Assembly (NCBI GenBank): GCA_028689615.1
Contig: JAQVCV010000001.1
Location: 62,001-126,000 of the forward strand
DNA length: 64,000 nt
Source: Bacteroidales bacterium
Lineage (GTDB): Bacteria > Bacteroidota > Bacteroidia > Bacteroidales > TTA-H9
Direction of reading: 5' to 3'
The position numbers and the translations under genes were made by a program. A model generated the notes under the pieces. That model ran no database searches. It saw nothing but the letters and a program-made list of their open reading frames with translations, and had not been told where the DNA came from. This document shows positions 17,635-26,025 of this stretch, piece after piece (position 1 is the first letter of the stretch; each line of letters opens with the position of its first letter).

Positions 17635-18242
17635 CAGGCTAGCTTCATGCTGATTCGGGATGCCAAAACATCGATAGCCACTGTATTTTCTCCCCCTTGC
17701 GGCACTATTATATCGGCGTAACGTTTGGTAGGCTCGATAAACTGCAAATGCATCGGCTTCACGAAGTGATCGTAATGATCGAGCACCTGTTCGTAGCTGC
17801 GACCCCTCTCAATCAGGTCGCGACGCATAATGCGCATGAGCCTGTCGTCGGGGTCAGCATCAACAAAAACCTTAATATTCATGCGCTTGCGCAGATCAGG
17901 ATCGGTCATAATCAAAATGCCTTCAATCAATATTACTTTTCGGGGAGCCACAAGCACAGTTTCTGCCTGACGGGCACAGGTTAAGTAACTGTAAACCGGC
18001 ATATCGATAGAATGCCCCCGTCGAAGTTCGTCGATATGTTTCACCAGCAGACTGAACTCGATGGACGATGGGTGGTCGAAGTTAATTTTGGCCCGTTCTT
18101 CAGGCGACAGATGGCCATTGTCTTTATAATAAGCATCCTGCGAGAGGATGGAAACCGAGTCGGGAGGGAGCAGTTCGACGATACGTCTTACTACGGTGGT
18201 TTTCCCAGAGCCGGAACCTCCGGCGATTCCAATAATGAGCAT
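17634..18242 (-). CDS. udk: Uridine kinase
   Basis: Phosphorylates uridine and cytidine in pyrimidine salvage. The 202-residue length fits Udk. The P-loop is GIAGGSGSGKTTVVRRI at the N-terminus. The SILSQDAYYKDNGHLSPEER and NFDHPSSIEFSLLVKHI segments carry the nucleoside-site residues, and the lid contains DRLMRIMRRDLIERGRSYEQ. Cytoplasmic. It is followed by a lipoprotein gene with overlapping stop and start codons. Confidence 0.97.
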   Translation of the reverse strand: MLIIGIAGGSGSGKTTVVRRIVELLPPDSVSILSQDAYYKDNGHLSPEERAKINFDHPSSIEFSLLVKHIDELRRGHSIDMPVYSYLTCARQAETVLVAPRKVILIEGILIMTDPDLRKRMNIKVFVDADPDDRLMRIMRRDLIERGRSYEQVLDHYDHFVKPMHLQFIEPTKRYADIIVPQGGENTVAIDVLASRISMKLA

Positions 18243-18320
18243 AACTAACTATTTGCCCGGCAAAGATAATTTTATTCTGCAGAAACTTTATCTCCCGAAG
18301 ATTGGTATCCGCCGGCGTTC

Positions 18321-18362
18321 AAAAAAAAGCTGCCGGCCTTCAAAAGATGCAAGGTCGGCAGC
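18321..18362 (-). terminator. Terminator of the methylmalonyl-CoA decarboxylase operon
   Basis: On the minus strand a 12-bp stem (18351-18362 with 18329-18340, one G-U pair) with a 10-base loop is followed by eight T. Confidence 0.9.
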
Positions 18363-18382
18363 AAATTAACCAAAATCGTTGT

Positions 18383-19543
18383 TTAGAATAAAAACCCGAG
18401 CATGATACCGGCGGCAACAGCACTACCGATAACGCCAGCCACGTTGGGCCCCATGGCGTGCATGAGTAAGTGATTGGTTTTATCGTACTCCAGGCCAACA
18501 ACCTGCGACACGCGAGCACTGTCGGGCACTGCTGATACACCGGAGTTACCAATAAGAGGATTGATTTTGTTGCCCTCCTTAAGGAAGATATTCAGAAACT
18601 TGACAAACAACACACCACTGGTGGTGGCTATCACAAAAGAGGCTGCCCCCAAGCCAAAAATTAAAACTGATTTGGCCGTCAGGAAAGTTGTAGCCTGGGT
18701 AGAAGCACCAACGGTTAGTCCGATTAGGATGGTTACAATATCAATCAACGGACCTTTGGCAGTATCGGCAAGCCGTTTGGTTACACCACTTTCTTTCAGT
18801 AAATTACCAAAGAAAAGCATACCAAGCAGGGGCAAACCGGTGGGGACAATAAAGCACGTAAGCAGCATTCCGGCAATAGGAAAAATAATCTTCTCTGTTT
18901 TTGATACAGCACGTGGAGGTTTCATCCTGATCACCCTCTCTTTTTTATTCGTAAGCAGTTTCATAATAGGAGGCTGAATCACCGGAACCAAAGCCATATA
19001 AGAATAAGCTGATATAGCAATGGCGCCCATCAGATCAGGAGCTAACTTCGAGGAGATGAAAATAGCAGTAGGGCCATCAGCACCACCAATAATTCCAATG
19101 GCACCAGCCTCGGCGGGCGAGAAGCCAAGAGCTAAAGCTGTGGCGTAGGCGCCAAAAATACCAAACTGGGCAGCAGCTCCTATCAAAATGAGTTTTGGAT
19201 TTGAGATAAGAGCAGAAAAATCGGTCATAGCACCAATCCCGAGGAAAATCAGAGGAGGGTAAACCCCTTGCAAAACTCCGAAATAGAGATAGTTTAACAC
19301 ACTTCCGCTTTCATAAATCCCAACCTTCAAACCAGGATAGAAGGCAATATTGCCTACCAGTATTCCAAAACCAATTGGAACGAGCAGCATAGGCTCATAC
19401 TCCTTGGCAATGGCAAGGTAGATAAAGATCAGACCAACAGCTATCATAACCAGGTGGCCGACAGTCATATTGGCAAATGCAGTGTACGAAAAGAACTGCC
19501 CGAGGTGATCGACTATAAAGCCGATAAAACTAGTATGTTCCAT
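18383..19543 (-). CDS. oadB: Sodium-translocating decarboxylase, beta subunit
   Basis: Integral membrane subunit that decarboxylates carboxybiotin and pumps Na+ outward. The 386-residue protein has about ten hydrophobic segments. Family signatures include MLVPIGFGILVGNIAFYPG, the GIIGGADGPTAIFISSKLAP loop with its conserved Asp, and NPLIGNSGVSAVPDSARVSQ. It is the last gene of the operon, downstream of the biotin carrier, gamma and carboxyltransferase genes. Given MmdA and an epimerase in the same operon, the complex is methylmalonyl-CoA decarboxylase rather than oxaloacetate decarboxylase. Confidence 0.95.
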   Translation of the reverse strand: MEHTSFIGFIVDHLGQFFSYTAFANMTVGHLVMIAVGLIFIYLAIAKEYEPMLLVPIGFGILVGNIAFYPGLKVGIYESGSVLNYLYFGVLQGVYPPLIFLGIGAMTDFSALISNPKLILIGAAAQFGIFGAYATALALGFSPAEAGAIGIIGGADGPTAIFISSKLAPDLMGAIAISAYSYMALVPVIQPPIMKLLTNKKERVIRMKPPRAVSKTEKIIFPIAGMLLTCFIVPTGLPLLGMLFFGNLLKESGVTKRLADTAKGPLIDIVTILIGLTVGASTQATTFLTAKSVLIFGLGAASFVIATTSGVLFVKFLNIFLKEGNKINPLIGNSGVSAVPDSARVSQVVGLEYDKTNHLLMHAMGPNVAGVIGSAVAAGIMLGFLF

Positions 19544-19567
19544 ATCTGGGTTGTATCCTTTCGTTTG

Positions 19568-20008
19568 TTACCCGATAACGATCAGCACGTCGCCTTCCAT
19601 CACCGAATCGCCTTTGTTCTTCTTGATTGATACCACAGTACCCTGTTTATCAGAATCAATATTGTTTTCCATCTTCATGGCCTCGAGCATCATCAGGCGC
19701 TGACCAATTTTAACAGTATCGCCCTCTTTTACATACACATCGAGAACAACACCGGGAAGTGGGGCTTTGATGTTGCCACCGCCTTTGGGAGCCTCGGGGC
19801 TGCTTGTGCGAGCAGATGCCGGATGCTGGTCGGTGCTTGGGACCGAAGCTGAACGAACCAATTTAGGGGTTTTGGTAGTTTGAATGGCCTTTTCTACCTC
19901 GATTTGGTAAGTGGTTCCATTCACCTCTACTTCAGCAATCTGGTCTTCAATATTGTTGATCACTACCTCATAAGGGTTACCGTTTATTTTGAACTTGAAA
20001 TTTTTCAT
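19568..20008 (-). CDS. Biotin carboxyl carrier subunit of the decarboxylase
   Basis: The 146-residue protein ends in a biotinyl domain (about 76-146) with EAMKMEN; Lys112 is the expected biotinylation site. The N-terminal 45 residues (NFKFKINGNPYEVVI) form the small domain common in these carriers, joined by a flexible Pro/Ala/Ser-rich linker. It carries CO2 from the carboxyltransferase to the beta subunit. It lies 24 bases before oadB and 31 bases after the gamma-subunit gene. Confidence 0.95.
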   Translation of the reverse strand: MKNFKFKINGNPYEVVINNIEDQIAEVEVNGTTYQIEVEKAIQTTKTPKLVRSASVPSTDQHPASARTSSPEAPKGGGNIKAPLPGVVLDVYVKEGDTVKIGQRLMMLEAMKMENNIDSDKQGTVVSIKKNKGDSVMEGDVLIVIG

Positions 20009-20039
20009 GGCAAATATTTTCTGTTTTCTGAATGAAAGA

Positions 20040-20930
20040 TTAACGGATACGATTCATTACACCATAGATTTTTGAACTCCAGGGAGAATATGTTTTGGCC
20101 ACTTTCTTAATGGTAAGAATGGTGTTTTCGTGGTCGTGCAGTTGATTGCGATACATATGCAATGCAAAGGCAATGGCAGCACTAACTTCACCGGTAAGTT
20201 CATCTTCGGTGGTGATTTTCTGCTCTTCGACTTTTCTTCTTTTGAAGATTTCACTCCACCTTATAGCATAAAGCCTTGCAACATTTTTGAAGAAAGCGTA
20301 AAGCATAGCCAAAGCAGCAAAAACCACGCTCATGGCAATAACTGCCATCCCCACTCCAGTTGGGTCCATTTTCCCAAAACTGTCGCCGGCAGTTACAACA
20401 GGTTTGGTGTTGTTGTTGGCGGCAGGTGTTGATTTATCAAGAAATCCCCACTCTGTTGAACCGTCGCTCAGACGTCCGTATGTAGTGTCAACGCGTTGCG
20501 CGTGGTTCAGTTCTACTACATCGATAAGGGTTTTCCCGTTGGCATCGAAAAGGGCAACCAGTTTCGACTCTCGCAAATCGAAGTTCAAATGCCTGATGCC
20601 TCTTGAAGAATGGCCGTCGGCCCAGAAAACAAGGTAGTTTTGAGGGGCTATCAAGGTCAAGGGGTCACCTTTAGGGATTTGATACATCGTAGGATTCTCC
20701 AAATCGTTGGTGAGGTACAGCCCCCCAATATTAACAGAGTTATAAGCTTTGTTGTAGATTTCTATCCAGGGGCTGTGCTGGCCGAAGTCGTCGATATAAT
20801 TCGATTGGTTTTCAACCAATACTTCGTTGATGCGCAAATCGGCAGCGCTCTGGGCTCGAACACCCACAGCGATAACCAGAAGCACAACCGCCAGAAGCCC
20901 TCTGCTTAATCGGTTTGTTTTTTTCATCAT
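20040..20930 (-). CDS. Decarboxylase gamma subunit (OadG) fused to an N-terminal lamin-tail domain
   Basis: The 296-residue protein has a signal peptide (1-26, ending VRAQS) and a lamin-tail-type beta domain (about 30-150). That domain is marked by INEVLVENQSNYIDDFG, WIEIYNKAYNSVNIGGLYL and later NYLVFWADG. A linker leads to one transmembrane helix (about 193-213). The C-terminal part (LTGEVSAAIAFALHMYRNQL) resembles Bacteroidota OadG. OadG usually is about 80 residues and anchors the complex. Here an extracytoplasmic domain is added, its topology being outside domain, one helix, then a cytoplasmic tail. Its operon position between mmdA and the biotin carrier supports the gamma-subunit role. 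The extra domain's job is unknown. Confidence 0.88.
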   Translation of the reverse strand: MMKKTNRLSRGLLAVVLLVIAVGVRAQSAADLRINEVLVENQSNYIDDFGQHSPWIEIYNKAYNSVNIGGLYLTNDLENPTMYQIPKGDPLTLIAPQNYLVFWADGHSSRGIRHLNFDLRESKLVALFDANGKTLIDVVELNHAQRVDTTYGRLSDGSTEWGFLDKSTPAANNNTKPVVTAGDSFGKMDPTGVGMAVIAMSVVFAALAMLYAFFKNVARLYAIRWSEIFKRRKVEEQKITTEDELTGEVSAAIAFALHMYRNQLHDHENTILTIKKVAKTYSPWSSKIYGVMNRIR

Positions 20931-20942
20931 AGCAGAAGAGTT

Positions 20943-22502
20943 TTATAACGGTATGTTGCTGTGTTTTTTAGGAGGATTCACATCCTTCTTGGTAGCCAAT
21001 GCCTGCAGGGCTCTGATTACGCGGAAACGGGTGTTGCGTGGCTCAATCACATCGTCGATGAAACCATACTTGGCAGCGTTGTAAGGATTGGCAAATTTGG
21101 CTTTGTACTCGGCCTCAGCCTTCAATACATACTCTTCACGCTCTTTCGGGTCGGTAATCTCCTGAAGTTTCTTGCTGTGCAAAATCTCGATGGCTCCTTT
21201 GGGTCCCATCACGGCAATCTCGGCAGTAGGCCAGGCATAGTTAATATCACCGCGGAGATGCTTAGAGCTCATTACATCGTAGGCTCCGCCATAAGCTTTA
21301 CGAAGGATAATGGTAACTTTAGGAACGGTGGCTTCACCATAGGCAAACAGCAATTTGGCACCGTGGATGATAATCCCGCCGTACTCCTGGGCTGTTCCGG
21401 GTAAGAAACCAGGTACATCAACCAAGGTGAGCAAAGGAATGTTGAAGGCATCGCAGAAACGGACAAAACGGGCTGCTTTACGCGAAGCGTTGATATCGAG
21501 AACACCAGCCAAATAGCTGGGCTGATTGGCCACGATTCCTACCGACATTCCGTTGAAGCGGGCAAATCCCACCACAATATTGGGAGCATAGTGACGGTGT
21601 ATTTCAAGAAACTCGCTGCGATCGACGATGGAATGAATCACCTCTTTTACATCGTATGGCTTGTTGGGATTGTCGGGAATAAAATAGTTGAGTTGATCTT
21701 CCAGACGATCGATGGGGTCGTCGCAGACAACGGCGGGGGGTTCTTCGAGGTTGTTTTGAGGCAGGTAACTCATAAGTTTCCTGATCAGCATGATCCCCTC
21801 TTCCTCGTTGTCGGCAATCATGTGAGTAACACCTGATTTGGAACCGTGCACGGCAGCGCCACCAAGCTCCTCATCAGTAACCACTTCCCCAGTTACAGTT
21901 TTCACAACTTTAGGGCCGGTTACAAACATGTAACTGGTGTCTTTGCTCATGATAATAAAGTCGGTGAGGGCAGGGCTATACACAGCACCACCGGCACAGG
22001 GGCCAAAAATGGCCGATATTTGAGGAATCACACCAGAAGCCAGGATGTTGCGCTCAAAAATTTCAGCATAACCGGCCAACGACTGTACACCCTCCTGAAT
22101 ACGGGCACCGCCGCTATCGTTGATGCCAATCAAAGGGGCTCCAACCTTCATAGCCTGATCCATAACTTTGCAGATCTTCTTGGCGAACGATTCGGAGAGC
22201 GAACCCCCGAATACTGTGAAGTCTTGTGAAAAAACATAAACCACACGACCATCAATGGTTCCGTGACCTGTAACAACGCCGTCTGATAAAAACTCCTGTT
22301 TTTCCAGACCAAAATCGGTGCAACGATGGGTCACAAACATATCAAACTCTTCGAAGCTCCCCTCGTCGAGCAACATCTCGATACGTTCACGTGCCGTTAG
22401 TTTGTTTTTTGCGTGCTGGGAATCGATACGTTTCTGACCGCCACCCAGTTTAGCCAGCTCGCGCTTGTCGAGCAATTCTTTAATTTTATCTTCAAAAGCC
22501 AT
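20943..22502 (-). CDS. mmdA: Methylmalonyl-CoA carboxyltransferase/decarboxylase alpha subunit
   Basis: The 519-residue cytoplasmic subunit moves the carboxyl group from methylmalonyl-CoA to biotin. It is of the acyl-CoA carboxylase beta family. Motifs are [58 protein letters not shown] and [19 protein letters not shown]. The ATG at 22502 ([20 protein letters not shown]) is chosen over an in-frame codon at 22541, which would overlap the upstream epimerase gene. It sits 8 bases after the epimerase stop and 12 bases before the gamma subunit. Propionyl-CoA is the product. Confidence 0.96.
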   Translation of the reverse strand: MAFEDKIKELLDKRELAKLGGGQKRIDSQHAKNKLTARERIEMLLDEGSFEEFDMFVTHRCTDFGLEKQEFLSDGVVTGHGTIDGRVVYVFSQDFTVFGGSLSESFAKKICKVMDQAMKVGAPLIGINDSGGARIQEGVQSLAGYAEIFERNILASGVIPQISAIFGPCAGGAVYSPALTDFIIMSKDTSYMFVTGPKVVKTVTGEVVTDEELGGAAVHGSKSGVTHMIADNEEEGIMLIRKLMSYLPQNNLEEPPAVVCDDPIDRLEDQLNYFIPDNPNKPYDVKEVIHSIVDRSEFLEIHRHYAPNIVVGFARFNGMSVGIVANQPSYLAGVLDINASRKAARFVRFCDAFNIPLLTLVDVPGFLPGTAQEYGGIIIHGAKLLFAYGEATVPKVTIILRKAYGGAYDVMSSKHLRGDINYAWPTAEIAVMGPKGAIEILHSKKLQEITDPKEREEYVLKAEAEYKAKFANPYNAAKYGFIDDVIEPRNTRFRVIRALQALATKKDVNPPKKHSNIPL

Positions 22503-22510
22503 GGTGATTA

Positions 22511-22930
22511 TTATTGGTGTGTTTTCGATTTGTCTTCGCAAAGCTCGGTTAGTACGCTCATGGTTGACTTGGGATGCAGAAAAGCAATGTGCAAGCCCTC
22601 GGCTCCTTTGCGCGGGGTTTTGTCAATTAATGAGACACCTTTAGAGGCGGCCTCCTCCAAAGCGCCTTCCAATCCATTCACGGCAAAAGCCATATGGTGC
22701 ATCCCGGGACCCTTCTTCTCGATGTATTTCCCGATAGGCCCTTCCGGATCGGTTGATTCAAGCAATTCGATCTTGGTTTGGCCTACCATGAAAAAGGCTG
22801 TCTTTACCTTTTGGTCGGCTACTTCTTCTATACCATAGCACTTTAACCCCAAAACGCCCTCGTAGTAAGCAATGGCTTCGGTGAGGCTGGTCACAGCTAT
22901 GCCGATGTGTTCGATATGTGTGATATTCAT
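22511..22930 (-). CDS. mce: Methylmalonyl-CoA epimerase
   Basis: Interconverts the R and S forms of methylmalonyl-CoA, linking the mutase to the decarboxylase. The 139-residue glyoxalase-fold protein begins [20 protein letters not shown]. Metal-ligand positions are visible in HIEHIGIAV, in [11 protein letters not shown] and in the C-terminal CED tail region. The ATG at 22930 is chosen over 23026 because the family starts here and a promoter element lies upstream. It is the first gene of the mce-mmdA-oadG-bccP-oadB operon. Confidence 0.95.
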   Translation of the reverse strand: MNITHIEHIGIAVTSLTEAIAYYEGVLGLKCYGIEEVADQKVKTAFFMVGQTKIELLESTDPEGPIGKYIEKKGPGMHHMAFAVNGLEGALEEAASKGVSLIDKTPRKGAEGLHIAFLHPKSTMSVLTELCEDKSKTHQ

Positions 22931-22958
22931 AGCTTTATGAAATTGGTGAAATTTTGCG

Positions 22959-22966
22959 CAAAGGTA
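22959..22966 (-). promoter_or_regulatory. -7 promoter element (TACCTTTG) of the methylmalonyl-CoA operon
   Basis: Minus-strand TACCTTTG matches TAnnTTTG, 28 bases upstream of the mce ATG. The following stretch to 23232 is AT-rich with no gene; a weak inverted repeat TGTGTTAT/ATGACACA lies near 23137-23157. Confidence 0.5.
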
Positions 22967-23232
22967 CTTGCATTTTTCCAAGTGGAAAAGGATTTTGTTG
23001 GTTATCAATTGTGATTCAAGCCTCAATTGCTTTCATCGAACTCTCTATCCAATTACATATCAATATCATATAAAATTGAAAAGAATGTTTATAGATTGCG
23101 TCTAATCTTAAACACTTTACTGAACACCTTCAACCATGTGTTATGTTTTATGACACACAGACACGCAATCGCACTGTTAAATATATTAACACAACGATCC
23201 TTCGCTTATGCCTCAACGCTGCTGTGCGAAAA

Positions 23233-23264
23233 AACAAAGGGGTGCTCCGCGACTGGAACACCCC
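23233..23264 (-). terminator. Terminator after the LruC gene
   Basis: On the minus strand a 10-bp stem (GGGGTGTTCC with GGAGCACCCC, 23255-23264 and 23239-23248) is followed by CTTTGTTTTTTC. Confidence 0.85.
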
Positions 23265-23294
23265 ATCAACATGAAGGATTACTTTCTTAAAAAA

Positions 23295-24794
23295 TCAATA
23301 AATCTTGGAATTATCGCGATAGCCCGCCCCTGAACCATACCAATCGGGATAGTTGGTGCCACCAGATTCTGCCCATTCAATAAAATGGAGATAGGCCTGG
23401 TTGACGGGAGCCAGTTCAACAGGGTAATCGAAACCCTGCAACACGTTAATACCCCATGGCAGGTTGTTGACCGTTTTGTAGTATTTGCCAACAGAGGGTT
23501 GCGTATCGTCGTCGTCCTGACCAAAATAGGAAGCATCAACCAGGTTGGTTGGTTGGTAGCCAGGAAGATGTATTTCACGTCCGCGGGTTTGCTTGGCAAC
23601 AATGAAAAAATTAAAGGAAGTGAAAGGCAGCTGGTTTGAGCTTACGGCACCTCCGGAAGCAGGCACCCCGTTAACCATGTAGGTGAGGGTTATGGTAAGA
23701 TCGTGCGAAGCTACAGACGGAGCACCTGGTGTGGTATTGATGCCAACTCCTGAACCGGGGTATGGCATTAACCGGTAGAAGTTGTCAAAAGCAATAACCG
23801 TGGCGTTGGTTTGACCCTGTTCTAAGCCATTGGATGTAAGGTTAAAAATACTATTAGCAGCTACATCATGACCGCTACACGACACCACCCTGTTTGAAGC
23901 AATTCCATCTAATGAGAACCCGAAACCATTGCGGAAGCTGGCTCCCGATGCCTTCATAATAAGCTGGACTACCGACTCCACCAATTGGTTTTGAGCATTG
24001 GCTACATGTTTAATACGGTAATCAACCACAACATCGTTCAGGTCGTAATCGCCTTTTGCCGGCCAGTTGTCTTCAAATGCCACGGTACCATACGATACTG
24101 CCGATGGGTAGAAGGTGTTGTAAGCCCTGTAGGGGTCTTGTGGATAATCGTCGTCGGTATCAGCCACCCCATCGCCATCGGTATCAACCGAACCTGCCAG
24201 AGGAAGGCAACCGTTGGTGGGATCGCTGTAGTAGGCTCCCGGAAACACAAAATCGTCGGAATTGATGCGGGCTGTTCCACCGGTTCCAACATAACTTACT
24301 CTGATTTTGAAGGGATCGGAAGAATTGGCAATTTCGGCAGGAATGGGAACAGCGAACTGTTGGGCAACTGTAGTTGACCAGGGTTTTGGCCAGTTGTAAG
24401 TATAAAATTGGACAGGTTCGGCCTCGTAGTATGGAGGATCGGTTGGGTCGTAGGCAATGTAATACAACTCTATACCCCTGGTGGTACCAGCAGTGCTCTC
24501 GAAGCGGGCATTGAAAGTGATGTTGCCCGATCCCATTTGCATCCAGGGCGTTTTTATCCAGCAAGCGGTTGGAGCCGGATTGGTAAGCTGGTTGCTTCGG
24601 GTTGACCAGTTTCCAGTAATCACCTGGGCAGCAGTATTGGTATAGCTGGTTGAACCAAAAGCCCAGCAACTTCCTTGCTCAACTGCCCGGTTTCCCGATT
24701 CACAGTTTAAGATAACCTGACCCTTTGCCCCTGAGTGATTCAATCCAAGAATGACAATAAGCGAAAACAACGAGTGAGAGATTCTTGATTTCAT
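23295..24794 (-). CDS. LruC domain-containing secreted protein
   Basis: The 499-residue protein starts MKSRISHSLFSLIVILGLNH and a signal peptide ends near GAKGQ. An N-terminal beta region (about 25-180) is followed by a calcium-type repeat (DTDGDGVADTDDDYPQDP). The LruC domain (about 215-490) is marked by FEDNWPAKGDYDLNDVVVDY and FGFSLDGI. The C-terminus has the family-typical GREIHLPGYQPTNLVDASYF and DYPVELAPVNQAYLHFIEWA. No type IX sorting domain is present. Function of LruC proteins is unknown. It follows a small lipoprotein gene by 13 bases. The ATG at 24794 gives the best signal peptide; an upstream in-frame start would overlap that gene. Confidence 0.9.
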   Translation of the reverse strand: MKSRISHSLFSLIVILGLNHSGAKGQVILNCESGNRAVEQGSCWAFGSTSYTNTAAQVITGNWSTRSNQLTNPAPTACWIKTPWMQMGSGNITFNARFESTAGTTRGIELYYIAYDPTDPPYYEAEPVQFYTYNWPKPWSTTVAQQFAVPIPAEIANSSDPFKIRVSYVGTGGTARINSDDFVFPGAYYSDPTNGCLPLAGSVDTDGDGVADTDDDYPQDPYRAYNTFYPSAVSYGTVAFEDNWPAKGDYDLNDVVVDYRIKHVANAQNQLVESVVQLIMKASGASFRNGFGFSLDGIASNRVVSCSGHDVAANSIFNLTSNGLEQGQTNATVIAFDNFYRLMPYPGSGVGINTTPGAPSVASHDLTITLTYMVNGVPASGGAVSSNQLPFTSFNFFIVAKQTRGREIHLPGYQPTNLVDASYFGQDDDDTQPSVGKYYKTVNNLPWGINVLQGFDYPVELAPVNQAYLHFIEWAESGGTNYPDWYGSGAGYRDNSKIY

Positions 24795-24807
24795 AGCTTT
24801 AACTTTT

Positions 24808-25209
24808 TTATTCACCATTATCAACCGGGATAAACGAATAGGTCAACTTGCCATTTACAACGGGCAAATCGGTGCTAAGTTGACCGAACTTCATTCGAAG
24901 TTGGCTTACTTCGGAAGGGATACTGATTACCGCAGTCAGGTCATCGTTGATGTTGTGGGTTTGTTGAAATACAATAGTGCCATCAGCTGCGATAAAACTC
25001 AGTGTGCGAACAAACGGAATGTTGGATTTCAATCCTGTGACCTCGATGGTAACAGATTGTGAAGTGCTCCACGAAAAACCGGAGGGAGCTTTCAGATCGC
25101 TGATGTTGGTGGGTGTAGCCGGTTGATCGGGAGTAGCCGTTTCATCTTTCCGGCACGACGTAAACAACACGATCAAAATGAGCGAGAGAATTGTTACGTG
25201 GCGTTTCAT
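24808..25209 (-). CDS. Small lipoprotein of unknown family, partner of the LruC gene
   Basis: The 133-residue protein starts MKRHVTILSLILIVLFTSCR, a lipoprotein signal with lipobox LFTSC. The mature part is beta-rich, with FSWSTSQSVTIEVTGLKSNI resembling a short Ig/fibronectin-like fold of the kind found at the N-termini of longer LruC proteins. I do not recognise a named family. It lies 13 bases before the LruC gene on the same strand and is probably cotranscribed, so a shared role at the outer membrane is likely. The upstream gap (25210-25384) holds no clear element. Confidence 0.75.
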   Translation of the reverse strand: MKRHVTILSLILIVLFTSCRKDETATPDQPATPTNISDLKAPSGFSWSTSQSVTIEVTGLKSNIPFVRTLSFIAADGTIVFQQTHNINDDLTAVISIPSEVSQLRMKFGQLSTDLPVVNGKLTYSFIPVDNGE

Positions 25210-25384
25210 AGATTATATATTTTGGTGGTTACAACTTCCATATGTTGTACCACAAGTTTCAAATTATTTAAATGCAACAACTTAACAGTGTTTTTTAAAT
25301 CTAACTACAGTCATTTTCTCCAAAAATCAGATGAATGTATCGAAATAAAACTACAGTTTCGCTCCTATCAGGTATGACAAGGGG

Positions 25385-26020
25385 TTATTGACAAAAGGTT
25401 CCCTTGCCGTACCACAAGGTTCGTCGGTGGCAAGTGGCTTTCCCCTTGCTCAGTTGCTTCAGACGCACAAGCCATTGTTCAAAACCAGGGTTACCCGAAG
25501 TGCCGATAACAAAACCACCTGCTCCTTTCCAGGCCCCTGCCAGCAGCACTCCGCTCTGGTTGAAGAACTGACCAGGAATTGAGGTGAGGTTTGCTTTGCC
25601 GCTCAACGCTAATCGGTTGATGCGAATAAAAGCCACGGTATCCATCACAAAAGGTTCGGAGGCTTTACAAAGCTTGCCGTGAAGCAGTTGAAGTGGCCAT
25701 GTTTCGAGGATGAAACGGTTGGCACGGATAGCGGGATCGGAACGGAGCAGGGTGTCGAGTTCGACAGAGTCGGAAGCACTGATGATGAAAAAGCCTCCCC
25801 CGTCGGCAAACGGACCGGCAGCTCTGATTTTGCCTTTGCGATAGAGGCGGTCAATATTGGCCAGATGCCCCTTTTGCAAAGCAGAAGCAGCACCTGAATC
25901 CAACTTCACGCGATCGGGATTGGTGTTGAGAAAAACAAAGTGCAAAGAATCCTGTGCAAATAGTTCAACCGAACCAACCAGCATCGCGCACAACAACCAT
26001 TTAAGCATACCCATACGCAT
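25385..26020 (-). CDS. Exported YciI-like protein with two domain copies
   Basis: The 211-residue protein has a signal peptide (about 1-22, ending ELFAQD). A YciI-type domain follows, with HFVFLNTNPDRVKL and KIRAAGPFADGGGFFIISAS, where the GPF/GGF segment is family-like. The second half repeats the pattern in weaker form (GVLLAGAWKGAGGFVIGTSG), suggesting an internal duplication. Standard YciI proteins are about 95 residues and cytoplasmic, so export and doubling are unusual. The start at 26020 follows the hisS stop by 5 bases; an alternative ATG is at 26014. Probably the last gene of the pyrH-hisS transcript. Function unknown. Confidence 0.75.
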   Translation of the reverse strand: MRMGMLKWLLCAMLVGSVELFAQDSLHFVFLNTNPDRVKLDSGAASALQKGHLANIDRLYRKGKIRAAGPFADGGGFFIISASDSVELDTLLRSDPAIRANRFILETWPLQLLHGKLCKASEPFVMDTVAFIRINRLALSGKANLTSIPGQFFNQSGVLLAGAWKGAGGFVIGTSGNPGFEQWLVRLKQLSKGKATCHRRTLWYGKGTFCQ

Positions 26021-26025
26021 TTTAA

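Noticed and set aside
23027..23290. An 87-codon plus-strand open frame in the gap upstream of the methylmalonyl-CoA operon
   Set aside because: It runs through the LruC terminator and has an unremarkable low-complexity translation.
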